Source of the DNA: Azadirachta indica
Taxonomy: Eukaryota > Streptophyta > Magnoliopsida > Sapindales > Meliaceae
Assembly: GCA_022749755.1 (NCBI GenBank)
Contig: CM040450.1
Location: 11,926,913-11,990,912 of the forward strand
DNA: 64,000 nt
Direction: 5' to 3'
The notes under the pieces were generated by a model. It was not told where the DNA came from, searched no databases, and worked only from the letters and a program-made list of their open reading frames with translations. Below are positions 11,690 through 21,735 of this stretch, in pieces; the first letter of the stretch is position 1; every line of letters begins with the position of its first letter. Both the position numbers and the translations under genes were made by a program.

Positions 11690-13418
11690 ATATTAAATAA
11701 CGTTATAAATTTAGCCATATATTTTAAATAAATAATGTTAAGTATACAAATATTGAATATACATATTGACACGATATGATATTGTTTAGATACATTTCTA
11801 ATTATAACCTGATGATATATCCCTATGTAAATAGTCTGACTGAAAATAAAAATCAAAATGTGATATAATTAATATATGCCTAAATGTTGGTCTTTTTCGA
11901 CCAGAAATAAAATATAGAAATTGAAGACCGTGCCGCCATCGAATAGCTTGACGTGATAGATTTGTTTCACTGAAATCCTCAATGTTTGAACAAATGACAT
12001 ATGTTGCTAAAGGTTTTGAAAATTAGGCACTTCGAGTTATAAATAAAGTTGCAACACAATTTTGACTGCAAAAGGAGACCAATTTGGGTTATAACCATTA
12101 TTAATTTAACTGGAAAAAAAATGTACTTATCGGCTGTACGATTTTTCACCAAGAGACGAAACTAAATTCTGGTAATATGTTCAAAAGTACAAGAGTTTCC
12201 ACTAAGAGCCCCCACTAAATTTTGATATTATAATCTCAAGTATTAATATATAGAGTATCTTTAAATATTATATTTATATTAAATACAACAAATTCTATAT
12301 TTAAATGAATATTGTTTGTAGTCATTTTCTTTTGTAATTTTGTAAAAAAAATTTGGATAGATCTTTGTTAATTTTGTATTAAAATAATATATTTTTTTGT
12401 AAAAAACTTGAAAAGAAATTAAACTAATAATTATTTTAAAAAATTTTGTATTCTAATTAAATAACCAAATTAATTTATAAAAATAACAAAAAATATACTT
12501 ATATATTTTTTGTAACATTAAACTAACAATGATTTTTTAGAAAAAAATTGCATGAAAATTACGATAATAATTATTCTATAATAATAAAAAATCAAATATA
12601 AATTTTTAAATTCAAATTAATTACCGAAAATTATAAAGAAAAGATATATTTTTACAGCATTAAATTAATAATGATTTTGTAAAAATTTTTAATAAAATTG
12701 AAACAAAAATTATTTATTATAACAGTTAAAATTAAATATAAATTTATAAACTTAAATTAATTAATTAAAATTACAAAAAAATGTATGATTTATAAAATTT
12801 TGTACGAAGATTTTGTAAAATCAAAATAATAATTATTTTCTAACATTGAAATATTAAATATGAATTTATAAACTTAAATTAATTTATAAAATATATTATA
12901 TAAAATATATATATATATATATACATGGTAATAAGGAGGGTTTGAGGTTCTTTATTCTAACAGGGAGATATCGAATATACAACAATAGAATAATGTTGGT
13001 AAGAGTGTTTTTTTCTTTAAGTTGGATTAATTTTTAGATTAGCATATACATATTCAGATTTAATTATTTAAACTTCTAGTTTCTACGATATTTTTACAAT
13101 CATAAAATACTAAAAAAATATTCTTAACATGGATCAACCAATTTGAATATTATATAGTTTTCTTGCACATGGATAATAATTAAGGTGACAACAGGCTACT
13201 GCTAGCATTAGGCACATGTTATTGTAAAATGGGAATATATATTGTCGAGTACAACTAATTAATGCAGGTTAAACCTGATTTTCTCAGGTAAAAAGCTTAA
13301 AATAATAGAGTAAGAAATTCTGCTTATTTTATAATTAAGCATACTGCGTTATTCAAATATGAACTGACAATAAAGATTCTTCACAAGGACAATTAAAATC
13401 TTTACAGATACAATATAA
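11690..13418. other. AT-rich intergenic stretch with degenerate tandem repeats
   Basis: No gene seen. From about 12,440 to 12,890 a 120-160 bp AT-rich unit recurs three or four times in degenerate form (recurring AACTTAAATTAATTA-like blocks near 12,608, 12,749 and 12,868). An (AT)n run lies at about 12,900-12,922. Confidence 0.5.
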
Positions 13419-14302
13419 TCAAGAAGAATCAGTGTACTGAAACATTTTGAACGAGGGATTGACAATGGTAAAGCCTCCATCAACTAACAGATTGTGTCCA
13501 CTCACATAGCTTGCCTCATCACTTACCAAATAAAGAGCTGCATTTGCAATATCTTCTGCCTTCAGCGTCACACCCTTCAAGTTAGCTACCGAATTCATTC
13601 TATTTTCGATCTCATCATTACTCTTAGACCCGGAGAATCCACCAAGCAAAGGGGTTGCAACTCCATAAGGTGACAAGCAATTAACCCTAATGCCAAACTG
13701 CCCTAGCTCAACGGCAGCGTTCTTCGTGAGTCCAACTACAGCATGTTTTGAACAACAGTATGCATGTGAGCCAACAGCACCAATTCTTGAACTTACACTT
13801 GCTGTTGAAATTATGCTGCCACTACGAGCTGGAATCATGACACGGGCAGCGTGTTTAACGCCTAGGAAAACGCCGGTAACGTTTACACTGAGGATTCGCT
13901 CGAAATCGTGCTTTTCATTGTCGATTATCCGTGCTTTCTTCTCATCTATTATGCCAGCATTGTTGAACATTATATCAAGCTTCCCATGATTTGCAATGGT
14001 TTGGTTAATAGCATTTTTGATGTGGGATTCGTCGGTGACATTGCAATGGATATAGGATGAGCTTAATGTGCCTATGGACTCGACAACTGAATGCCCAAGT
14101 TCGTCCTGGATATCTGCAATTACAACTTTGGCTCCTTGTTGAGCAAAAATTTTGGCTGTGGATGCACCGATGCCACTAGCTCCTCCAGTAATTAAAGCAA
14201 CCTTTCCCTCTAGCCTACAGGATGTAAATGAGCACAACTTACTTCAAAGGCTCTTTTATGAAGACCAAGACTAAACGTAAAACTTCTTGGCTTAGCTCAG
14301 TG

Positions 14303-14335
<33 letters not shown>

Positions 14336-14815
14336 CAGGTTCAAGCCCTTGCTCTAGCGATTGCTAACTTTTTTCCGAATGGTAAACTTTGATTCTTTTC
14401 AATTAAGAAAACAAATACCGGTCATACTAAACTCCAATTATTAAATTCCTAAAGTTAAGTGATTTCGGGTTAAAAGAGAATTCTAATGAGAGACCTAGCT
14501 CTATAAATGAATGAGCTATATACTGACAATTTGATTATGTGATTGATTTTTGCAAAATTGAAAAAGAAATTGGATCATCTGCATTCTGGCGATCAGATCT
14601 AGAATAATAAACGTCTTAGCCAGGTGAGGAATTGGCTAACCTCAAATCTGAACAGTGCATCGTAAATGTCTGGAGTCTTGGATAGGAACAGTAACTAATA
14701 TGTAATCACTCTTATTTCTTGAAAAAACAATAAAACAAAAAAATTACAAGGACAGAAAATCTAATGGAGAAACTTACCTCCTTGTGATTGCAGAGAGAAC
14801 AGAAGAGGTTGCCAT
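13419..14815 (-). CDS. SDR3: NAD-dependent short-chain dehydrogenase/reductase
   Basis: Exon 1 is 14778-14815 and exon 2 is 13419-14214; the intron (563 bp) has GT-AG ends and splits Arg as in SDR2. The product is 277 aa. Visible: TGGASGIG 22-29, Asp47, FNNAG 96-100, Asn124, Ser152, Tyr165 and Lys169. One oddity is CNV at 70-72, where the other intact copies have C-D-V or C-D-I; that Asp normally contacts the adenine ring, so cofactor binding may be weaker. The C-terminus (SFKMFQYTDSS) differs from SDR2. The intron holds a decayed tRNA-Asn on the opposite strand. It is the only intact member of the minus-strand group SDR3-SDR6. Confidence 0.93.
14286..14359 (+). pseudogene. Decayed tRNA-Asn (anticodon GTT) copy
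   Basis: 74 nt, aligned without gaps to the intact tRNA-Asn at 16127-16200. The D arm, the anticodon arm (CTGTTAA loop) and the T loop are kept. The 5' acceptor half (CTTGGCT) no longer pairs well with CTCTAGC, and the two outer T-stem pairs are lost (G:G and C:T). It lies antisense inside the SDR3 intron. Probably not a working tRNA. Confidence 0.85.
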
Positions 14816-15258
14816 TTGCCAGGGTAGGAGAGGATTGAGTTTGCTGTTGTGTATCTGTATTAGAAAATTTATTCAATGAAGGATATGGGACTCGGAAAAT
14901 CTGCAGACCTTCTAGAAAAATGCGGACTCTTTTGGTGCCAGAAGCTGCAAGTAATCTATAATAAAGTAAACGCTTACCGAGATACATAAAATAATGCCAT
15001 TATGATTGACATCAGCAATAATTAACTTAATTATATTATCCCTTCAAGAAAAGGGGAAAAAAACTTATTATTAGTTGCCCTTCAGGAGAAATCAAGAAAT
15101 GCTGTTGTACTGAAACAGATCGAATGCGTGTTCAAGTTTTAATTTATTTCAAACTTTTGTCAAGCTTACAAAAGATTTTATATATAAAGCATCGAGTGAT
15201 TCAAATAAGAACTTGCAACAAATGTGAAAAATCTTTAAAACAAACATAATCATCAAGA
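14816..15258. promoter_or_regulatory. SDR3 upstream region / gap to SDR4
   Basis: Holds the presumed promoter of SDR3. The part 14,870-14,960 (GGATATGGGA and following) is repeated at about 16,265-16,350 upstream of SDR4, which shows that the promoter duplicated with the gene. No clear canonical TATA box was found. Confidence 0.45.
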
Positions 15259-16045
15259 TCAAGAATCTGCGTACTGAAACATTCCGGATGAGGGATTGAC
15301 AATGGTATAACCACCATCAATGAGTAGATTGCGTCCACTCACATATTTGGCCTCATCACTTGCCAAATAAAGGGCTGCATTTGCAATATCTTCTGCCTTC
15401 GGAGTCAAGCCCTTAAGGTTAGCATTTAAACTCATCCAATTCTCAAGTTGCTCATCATTAAGCCCAAGATATCTTGTAGCCATAAGGCGTTGCAGTCCAC
15501 GGGTGACAAGCAATTTACTCTAGTACCAAATTGCCCCAGCTCAACCGCAGCATTTTTTGTGAGCCCTACCCCCGCATGTTTTGAACAACAATACGCAAGA
15601 GAGCCAGCACCGCCAATTTCTATGCTTATGCTGGCAGTTGAAATTATGCTTCCCACTACGGGATGGAATCATGACTCGAGCTGCATGTTTAATCCCCAGG
15701 AAAACACCGATGATATTAACACTTAGGATGCGCTCGAACTTGCCTCTTCTTTGTTAACTATGCGCGGCTTGTACACATCAACTTACCTGCATTGTTGAAC
15801 ATTATATCTAGCTTCCCATGATTTGCAACGGTTTGGTCAATAGCATTTTGATGTGGGATTACTCAGTGACATTGCAATGGGCATAGGATGAATTCGATGT
15901 GCCTATATGCTCGACAACTGAATAAACAAGTTCATCTTGGATATCTGCAATCACAACTTTGGCTGCATGTTGGGCAAAAATTTTAGCTGTGGATACACCA
16001 ATCCCGCTAGCTTCTCCGGTGATTAGAGCCACCTTCTCCTCTAGC
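15259..16045 (-). pseudogene. SDR4: broken short-chain dehydrogenase lacking exon 1
   Basis: Only exon 2 remains. It starts at 16045 after a changed acceptor (TTGGAG instead of TGTAG). The glycine motif reads TGEASGIG, with Gly changed to Glu. A frameshift follows the HCNVTE segment near 15,855, further damage lies near 15,740-15,785, and another shift follows the LSP segment near 15,505. The C-terminal part and its stop (15259-15261) are well kept. The first exon is missing: intron sequence after the tRNA runs, near 16,250, directly into sequence that lies upstream of exon 1 in SDR3. A deletion of roughly 450-480 bp removed the first exon and core promoter. Confidence 0.9.
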
Positions 16046-16126
16046 CTCCAAGGAGTAAAAGTATAAAATGGTACACAGTTTTTTAAATGTTTATGTATAG
16101 ACAATGAAATAAAATAGCAGTAGGGA

Positions 16127-16143
16127 GCTGGAGTAGCTCAGTT

Positions 16144-16176
<33 letters not shown>

Positions 16177-16200
16177 AAGGTTCAAGCCCTTCCTCTAGCG
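16127..16200 (+). tRNA. tRNA-Asn (anticodon GTT)
   Basis: A complete 74-nt cloverleaf. Acceptor GCTGGAG pairs with CTCTAGC (one G:T); D arm GCTC/GAGC; anticodon stem TGTGG/CCACA around loop CTGTTAA; T stem GAAGG/CCTTC around TTCAAGC; discriminator base G. The sequence is typical of plant nuclear tRNA-Asn. It sits just upstream of SDR4 exon 2, on the opposite strand, in what was the SDR4 intron. T runs soon after the 3' end (near 16,208-16,213) can serve as a Pol III terminator. Confidence 0.96.
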
Positions 16201-16654
16201 ATCTGATATTTTTCTAGATGGTAAACTTTTGACTATCAAACAAAAGACAAAAATTTAATTTAATGGATATGGGATTTGGAAACCCAATACCCTTTCTACA
16301 TACTTACTAGCAAGCGTCGGAAAAATGTAGAATCTCTTTACTTGCCTTAACCGCAAGTAATCTATAAACTAGGAAACAGGCGCACGCCTATCAAGGCATG
16401 TAAAATATGCAAATTGTGATTTTGACGTTTTAACAAATCAATTTAATAACATAAGAACGGTTTATTTATTGCATTTTTTTATTTTTTGTGAGAAATATTA
16501 TATTTATAACATAAAATAGTATGCTTAAAATATTAATCATACATTTTTATAATGTTCTCTACATACTTGATTCCATACATGCACTTCTATCGACATACAT
16601 AATTTTGCACCTTTATTGAGGCATTGAAATATAAACTTCCAACCCACATCATGA
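16201..16654. other. Spacer between tRNA-Asn and SDR5
   Basis: The first 150 bp carry the remnant of the SDR4 intron and upstream region. The rest is AT-rich with no gene seen. Confidence 0.5.
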
Positions 16655-16689
16655 TCAAGATCGCGAATCTGAGTGCTGACAAACATCCA

Positions 16690-16925
16690 TCAACGAAAAG
16701 ATTGTGTCCACTCACATACTTAGCATCATCGCTTGCTAAATAAAGAGCAGCACTTGCAAAATCTTCTGCCTTCAGTGTTTCTTAAACATTCCCAATGAGG
16801 GATTGACAATGGTAAAACCTCCATCAACGCAAAGATTGTGTCCACCCAGATACTTAGCCTCATCGCTTGCTAAATAAAGAGCAGCATTTGCAATATCTTC
16901 TGCCTTCAGAGTCACATCCTTCAGG
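16690..16925. repeat. Tandem duplication of the SDR5 C-terminal coding end (period 134 bp)
   Basis: The block coding for the last part of the enzyme (the A-L-Y-L-A-S-D region to V-D-G-G) occurs twice; ATTGTGTCCA is at 16701 and again at 16835. The downstream copy also lost about 25 bp near the stop. Confidence 0.85.
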
Positions 16926-17228
16926 CTAGCACATGGACCGATCCAATTCTCAAATTGCTCAACATTAAGCCCAGTACATGTAGAAGCCTAAGGTGTTGCA
17001 AGTCCATAAGGTGACAACCAATTCACTCTAATTCCAAATTGCCCTAGCCCAACCGCAGCATTTCTTGTAAGCCCTAGAACAGCATGTGTTTGAACACGTG
17101 CATGCTCGTAAGGCAGAACCACCCAGAACTGACGCCACACTAGCAGTTGAAACAATGCTTCCACTACTAGCTGAAATCATAACACGGGCTGCATGTTTGA
17201 TGCCTAGGAAAATCCGGGTCACATTTAT

Positions 17229-17992
17229 ATTGGGTTGTGTTTCTTCCTATTTAAAGATAATTCAAATTTTCTTTTTAATAGTAACTAAACCCAATTAGTT
17301 CAAAAATATTTTAGTCTATTTTCAAGTAGAATTAATGTTTTAATTTTTGTTACAATATATATATGTATGTTAAGAAGAGAAACGACACTGTTTATTATTT
17401 TTTAAAAAGAGTGTACTGTTTACGAGAGAGACAGAATAGTAAACTCGGGATAATTTTGATTAAGTAACTGATCGGAGGTCGATTTGTGATATGTTTGAGC
17501 TGAAATTTTACCAACAGCTTCCTAACTCAGAGGACTAAATTCTGGACGGTGGAGATCATATTTGAAGCTTTCTTTCTCCAGATTTCATAACTACAAGTTA
17601 GGCCACTATTTTTGGTGATATTTTTCTTAAATTCTTTCTAATTTTTTTATAAAATTTGATTGTTTGCCAAAATTGTGTGATATTGAGAATATTGTGGATG
17701 TGTACCTCTAGTTCTAATTAGAGAGAAATTGTGTATTATTATTATTTGATTATAGTAGAGTTTTTTAGATGGACTACGGTCCTGTGGTTTTTACTCTTTA
17801 CGTTGGGGAGATTTTTCACGTTAAAATTGATTGTGTTATGATTGTTTGTTGATGATGTGGTTGCTGTCCAAGAATTTATTTTCTGTTCAAAGATTGTTAC
17901 TCTATTTATTTGTTTCCTATTAAGTTCACGCAAAAGAAGATAAGATAATTATTGTACTTCCGCAAATTAGTTTGTATTAGTTTCTCCCAACA
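17229..17992. mobile_element. 764-bp insertion in SDR5, flanked by ATTTAT
   Basis: The coding match stops at 17228 and resumes at 17993. ATTTAT lies on both sides (17223-17228 and 17993-17998), as expected for a target-site duplication. From 17231 the insert starts TGGGTTGTG and ends CTCCCAACA at 17992, so it has LTR-like TG...CA ends. No coding domain is visible. Most likely a solo LTR or short non-autonomous element; family unknown. Confidence 0.65.
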
Positions 17993-18330
17993 ATTTATGC
18001 TCAAGACACGCTCGAAATCGGCTTTTCGTTGCGACTTATCCTTACCAACTATATTCTGGCATTGTTGAACAGTTTGATCAATAGAATTTCTTATGTGTGA
18101 TTCATTACTAACATCACATTGCAAACAGGATGAGTTTGATGTGCCTAATTCTCGATAACTGAATGGCCCAATTCATCCTGGATGTCTGCAATCACAACTT
18201 TAGCTCCATGCTGAGCAAAGACTCGAGCTGTGCAAGCACCAACCCCACTAGCGCCTCCAGTAATCACAGCCACTTTTCCCTCATAGCCTACACAAATTAA
18301 ACGCACAGAAATGAAAGTTAAAGGATTCAA

Positions 18331-18333
<3 letters not shown>

Positions 18334-18371
<38 letters not shown>

Positions 18372-18412
18372 GAAAGTTAAAGGATTCAACACTGTATATA
18401 TATATATATATA
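18334..18412. repeat. (AT)n microsatellites in the SDR5 intron
   Basis: Two AT runs (about 18,336-18,368 and 18,394-18,411) separated by a copy of GAAAGTTAAAGGATTCAACA, which also precedes the first run. A small local duplication of repeat plus flank. Confidence 0.85.
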
Positions 18413-18949
18413 CACACGTCAGGCTTTAATTTGAACATCTGCAAGGTGCTAGAGCAGTCTTGAACACTGTAGAAAAATGGTTATACATTTATTAGTTACG
18501 TTCATATTACTGAAATGTTCGAGATTGAAGGGTCCTGAGATCCAGAAAAAATAATGATCATCTAGAACTAAAATCAGTGAATCTATACGACTATTAGGGC
18601 TCTAGTAAAACTTTATAGGCGTGCAGATAACTGCATATCTCTGTGATTACAGGTTAAATGAACCGCAAAATAGGGAATCTAAATCAATATTGAAACTATT
18701 CAAATAACTAGTATTAACAATAACAAATAATATGCATTGGGATTACTTAATCCTGTTTTATCAAACCTTAAATCCAGGTCAGGGACCAGAGAAAGTAGGC
18801 TTAGCTAGCTATTTATTTTTGGAAGAACAATAAAATAATAATAATGATGATGATAATAATACATAAACAGTATCTGTTAGAAAATAAATCGAGTTAGCTT
18901 AGTTTACTTACCTTCTTGTGATTGCGGAGACAATAGATGAGGTAGCTAT

Positions 18950-19193
18950 TTTTCACCGAGAATTAGAGACGGAGAGAGATTGTGAATGAAGTATGGAGAC
19001 TTACAAAACCCAGTACTCAAAAAAGAGTTTATAATGAGACTGTACTTTTAAAAGTCATTCATAATGTTTTATTAGCTAGGCACTTTTTATGTTGGCAATT
19101 TAAACATTGAAGAAGACATTAATATAAAGTGTAATAATGGGGATTTAATTTTCCAACATAATTTATTTGGCAAACGTTGGTGTTATTGATATA
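18950..19193 (-). promoter_or_regulatory. Promoter region of SDR5 pseudogene
   Basis: Reads (minus strand) as a diverged copy of the SDR2 promoter: the GTTTTGTAAG leader, then CATACTTCATTCACAATCTC before exon 1. The TATATAAG box of SDR2 is replaced by AACATAAAAAG. Confidence 0.55.
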
Positions 19194-19518
19194 GTTAGAA
19201 ATAGATTTAGATAGAACTCAATCTAAAAATTAGCTCAAGGGATGAGGGTGCCTAATGGATAGCAATTCAGTATGATGGCGATGTGGTACGGTTAACACTC
19301 TCTCTCACGCAAAAGGTGGATTAGATGCGTGAGAGGACAAAGGAACAAAAGAATAAGGATCCTACTATCGTCAGAATGTCTGACTCTGATACTAAGTTAG
19401 AAATAAATTTGGGTAAAATTCAACTCAAAAGTTAACTCAAAGAATGAGGGTGCTCAATAGATATAAGAGAGAAAGAGAGATAACAGTTCAGTGCGATGAC
19501 GATGTGAGACAGTTAACA
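19194..19518 (-). mobile_element. Candidate TRIM (miniature LTR retrotransposon)
   Basis: Two direct repeats of about 104 and 123 bp (19194-19297 and 19396-19518) share GTTAGAAATA, a GATGAGGGTG block and a GTTAACA end. Between them, next to the second repeat, GACTCTGATACTA (19382-19394) reads on the minus strand as TAGTATCAGAGTC, one or two bases off the usual methionine-tRNA primer-binding site. Internal region about 98 bp, no coding capacity. GATAT and GATAC flank the unit, a possible imperfect target duplication. Confidence 0.55.
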
Positions 19519-20090
19519 GATACGATGACGTATAAATAACTTGAAATATTTGTGGATATAAAAATAGATATTCATCACATTTCAATTTGACTGTTTTGGA
19601 ACACGAGGAATTTTAAAAATTAATGGTGAATAAAATGAATTGAGTTTTACAAGTCCATACAAAAATTCAAACACTAAGGTAGTATTTATTCTTTTATTTA
19701 AATCTTAATGAATATGAAAACGTGAATAAATTTAAATCGTTTAAATGATATGTCAGGGTAACATCTTAATATTAGACACACGTTAAATTTATAAATATGT
19801 AAAAACTTTAAAATTTCATTATAAATATTCTCAAATTAAAACTCAGTATAACTATTTTATTTGATTCCTCAACAAATTAAAATATAACTAATGCCAAGGT
19901 TTCTAATATTCAAACATTAAATATAAAATTATATTAAAACTATGTAACGTAAGTTTCCATGTCTATCATTACACAGCGTTTCAAAAATAACAAAATCCAG
20001 TTTTTGGAATACCATTTGTCTTCTAATTATCTTGTCTCTAACGTTAACACAAAACTAAAAGTATGGGTATACTAATACCTAGTAGGTATT
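19519..20090. other. AT-rich spacer
   Basis: No gene seen. Confidence 0.5.
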
Positions 20091-21735
20091 TATACTGTTG
20101 ATGCGGGAACTTTGTTCACTCGCACAAGGGTCTGACATGAGTCTGGCTGCGGCTGAGGTGGTCAACTAGTCTCAATCTGGTCTGCATCTCTATTTAGTAG
20201 GGCAGGTAGTCTGAAATTAACTCAGTTGCCGACTCACCAAGAGTCTTCAGTGGCAGTGAAACACGTACGTGCAGCTTCAACTTGAACAGCTATGCATATC
20301 TATCCAACTCTGGCCTAACTATCGCCTAGCTTGACCCAAAGCCACCTGCAAACATAGTAAAGCTCAGACAAAGGTTGCCTCTCCACGATCCCTCTATGAT
20401 GTCTACGTTAGTGTTTATACCAGAAGTAAATGGATAAGGGCTCAAGAAATTCCCTTTTGTGTTAGTAGAAAAAATAATAAGATAAAAATGGTGTAAGAGG
20501 TCATCAACTCAGCACACAATAAAAAGAATCAATGGGGAAAACCATGAAGAAAACAATAACCGTTGGAGAGTATTCTTGGAGCATTCATGGAGATGATGTC
20601 TTAGTGTGTGAGCCATACAAGAGAGCATGTGTAGGTTTCTTGGGGAGAAGAGCCTTTCTCTTGGAGGAAATGTTAACAAAAACTTAGCAAAAACCACAAA
20701 GAATCATTGGAAGAATAATGGAGAAAGCCATGGTGGTTGGATAATACTATTATCATAATAGTCTTCAAGCAACAATAGAGGGCTGTACCTTGGTGTATAA
20801 TCCAATAATGAGATAAAAAATAATTTTTAGGAAGGCGAACCTTTTAGAGAGAGACAAAGTTCTTGAAAAATTTACTAAAACTTACCTTAAATCAAGAAAA
20901 GTATGATTTCATATGTAAGGCAAGGCTTGGATTTGATTGGCCAATTCAAGTTGCCATAGTTCCCATCTTTTTATTTCCAAATGGCGTCTTCCCATTCGCC
21001 CTTAAGTATGCTATGTCAACATGACATGTGGCGAGTGGGAATTAGTGGATTTTGCCTTATCCCAACCTATTTACCAGTGTCCACCTCTGATTAGCTTTAA
21101 GGATTGCCTTGATTCCCACTGTCCAGGTGTCGGAATCCCATTTCCTCTTTACTACCATGTGGTCCCCCTTAAGGGTCAGTTGGTGCCAGCCAGGCTATTG
21201 CCATGGTCAGACACTATCTATTGTTTGTCTGCCTATCTCCTACACGACTCAGAGGTGATCTGTTGCTTGTCCAATGGTCCCTACCAACATCCTTTTGACG
21301 TGGAGCTCAGCATAACAATTATCAGGGTCGCATTGGAGTAATCCTAGTTGTATTCAAGTATTAGAGTTGTTCTTTCGGCCTTACTCATATGGACCAGGGG
21401 TCATGGCCTCGTAAAGTAGTGTCTCTTGCTATTTCTTTAACTTGGAGACTAACATTAGACAACTAGGAGCATGTTTAAGTATTTCCAAGCGAATTGGCGT
21501 ACTAGAGCTACTTTTCTTGCTTTTCTCACATGTGCCATAGTTCATGGCTTCATGATATAGCACCCCTCCTCAATGACTATTTAGGCCACAAATGTTGGGG
21601 AGCTCGACTCATGCTGGGTTGCAACTTACTAGATGCGAGTAAGGCTCCTTGCTTATTTTATAGTGTGAGGTAGTCGTAAGGTGGCTTGTCCTTTGGCCGT
21701 TAACTGGAATCTTTGTAGACTTATATCTCACCACG
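20091..21735 (-). mobile_element. LTR-like repeat, longer copy of the 9.1-10.0 kb element
   Basis: More GC-rich than its flanks. Its upper part (about 20,690-21,735) is the reverse complement of 9110-10,030 and starts at the same place in the shared flank, so both descend from one insertion. The part 20,091-20,690 has no counterpart in the other copy. An open frame of 106 codons at 21021-21341 (+) matches no family I know and lies antisense to the element; not called as a gene. Confidence 0.5.

Larger units (their letters stand above)
16655..18949 (-). pseudogene. SDR5: broken short-chain dehydrogenase with an insertion
   Basis: Exon 1 (18912-18949) keeps its sequence and GT donor, but the start codon is ATA. 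Exon 2 begins at 18287 after a good TAG acceptor; an extra base gives R-L-stop straight away. A deletion of about 27 bp removes the N-A-G region near 18,068, a 764-bp insertion (17229-17992) splits the gene between the Asn of the catalytic tetrad and the F-L-G-I-K-H-A-A-R helix, and frameshifts lie around the Y-x-x-x-K region near 17,090. The C-terminal 134 bp is duplicated in tandem. Its promoter (18950-19140) is close to that of SDR2. It belongs to the SDR1/2 branch. Confidence 0.9.

Noticed and set aside
21021..21341. A 106-codon + strand frame
   Set aside because: Lies antisense inside an LTR-like repeat and the related copy at 9.4-9.7 kb does not keep it.
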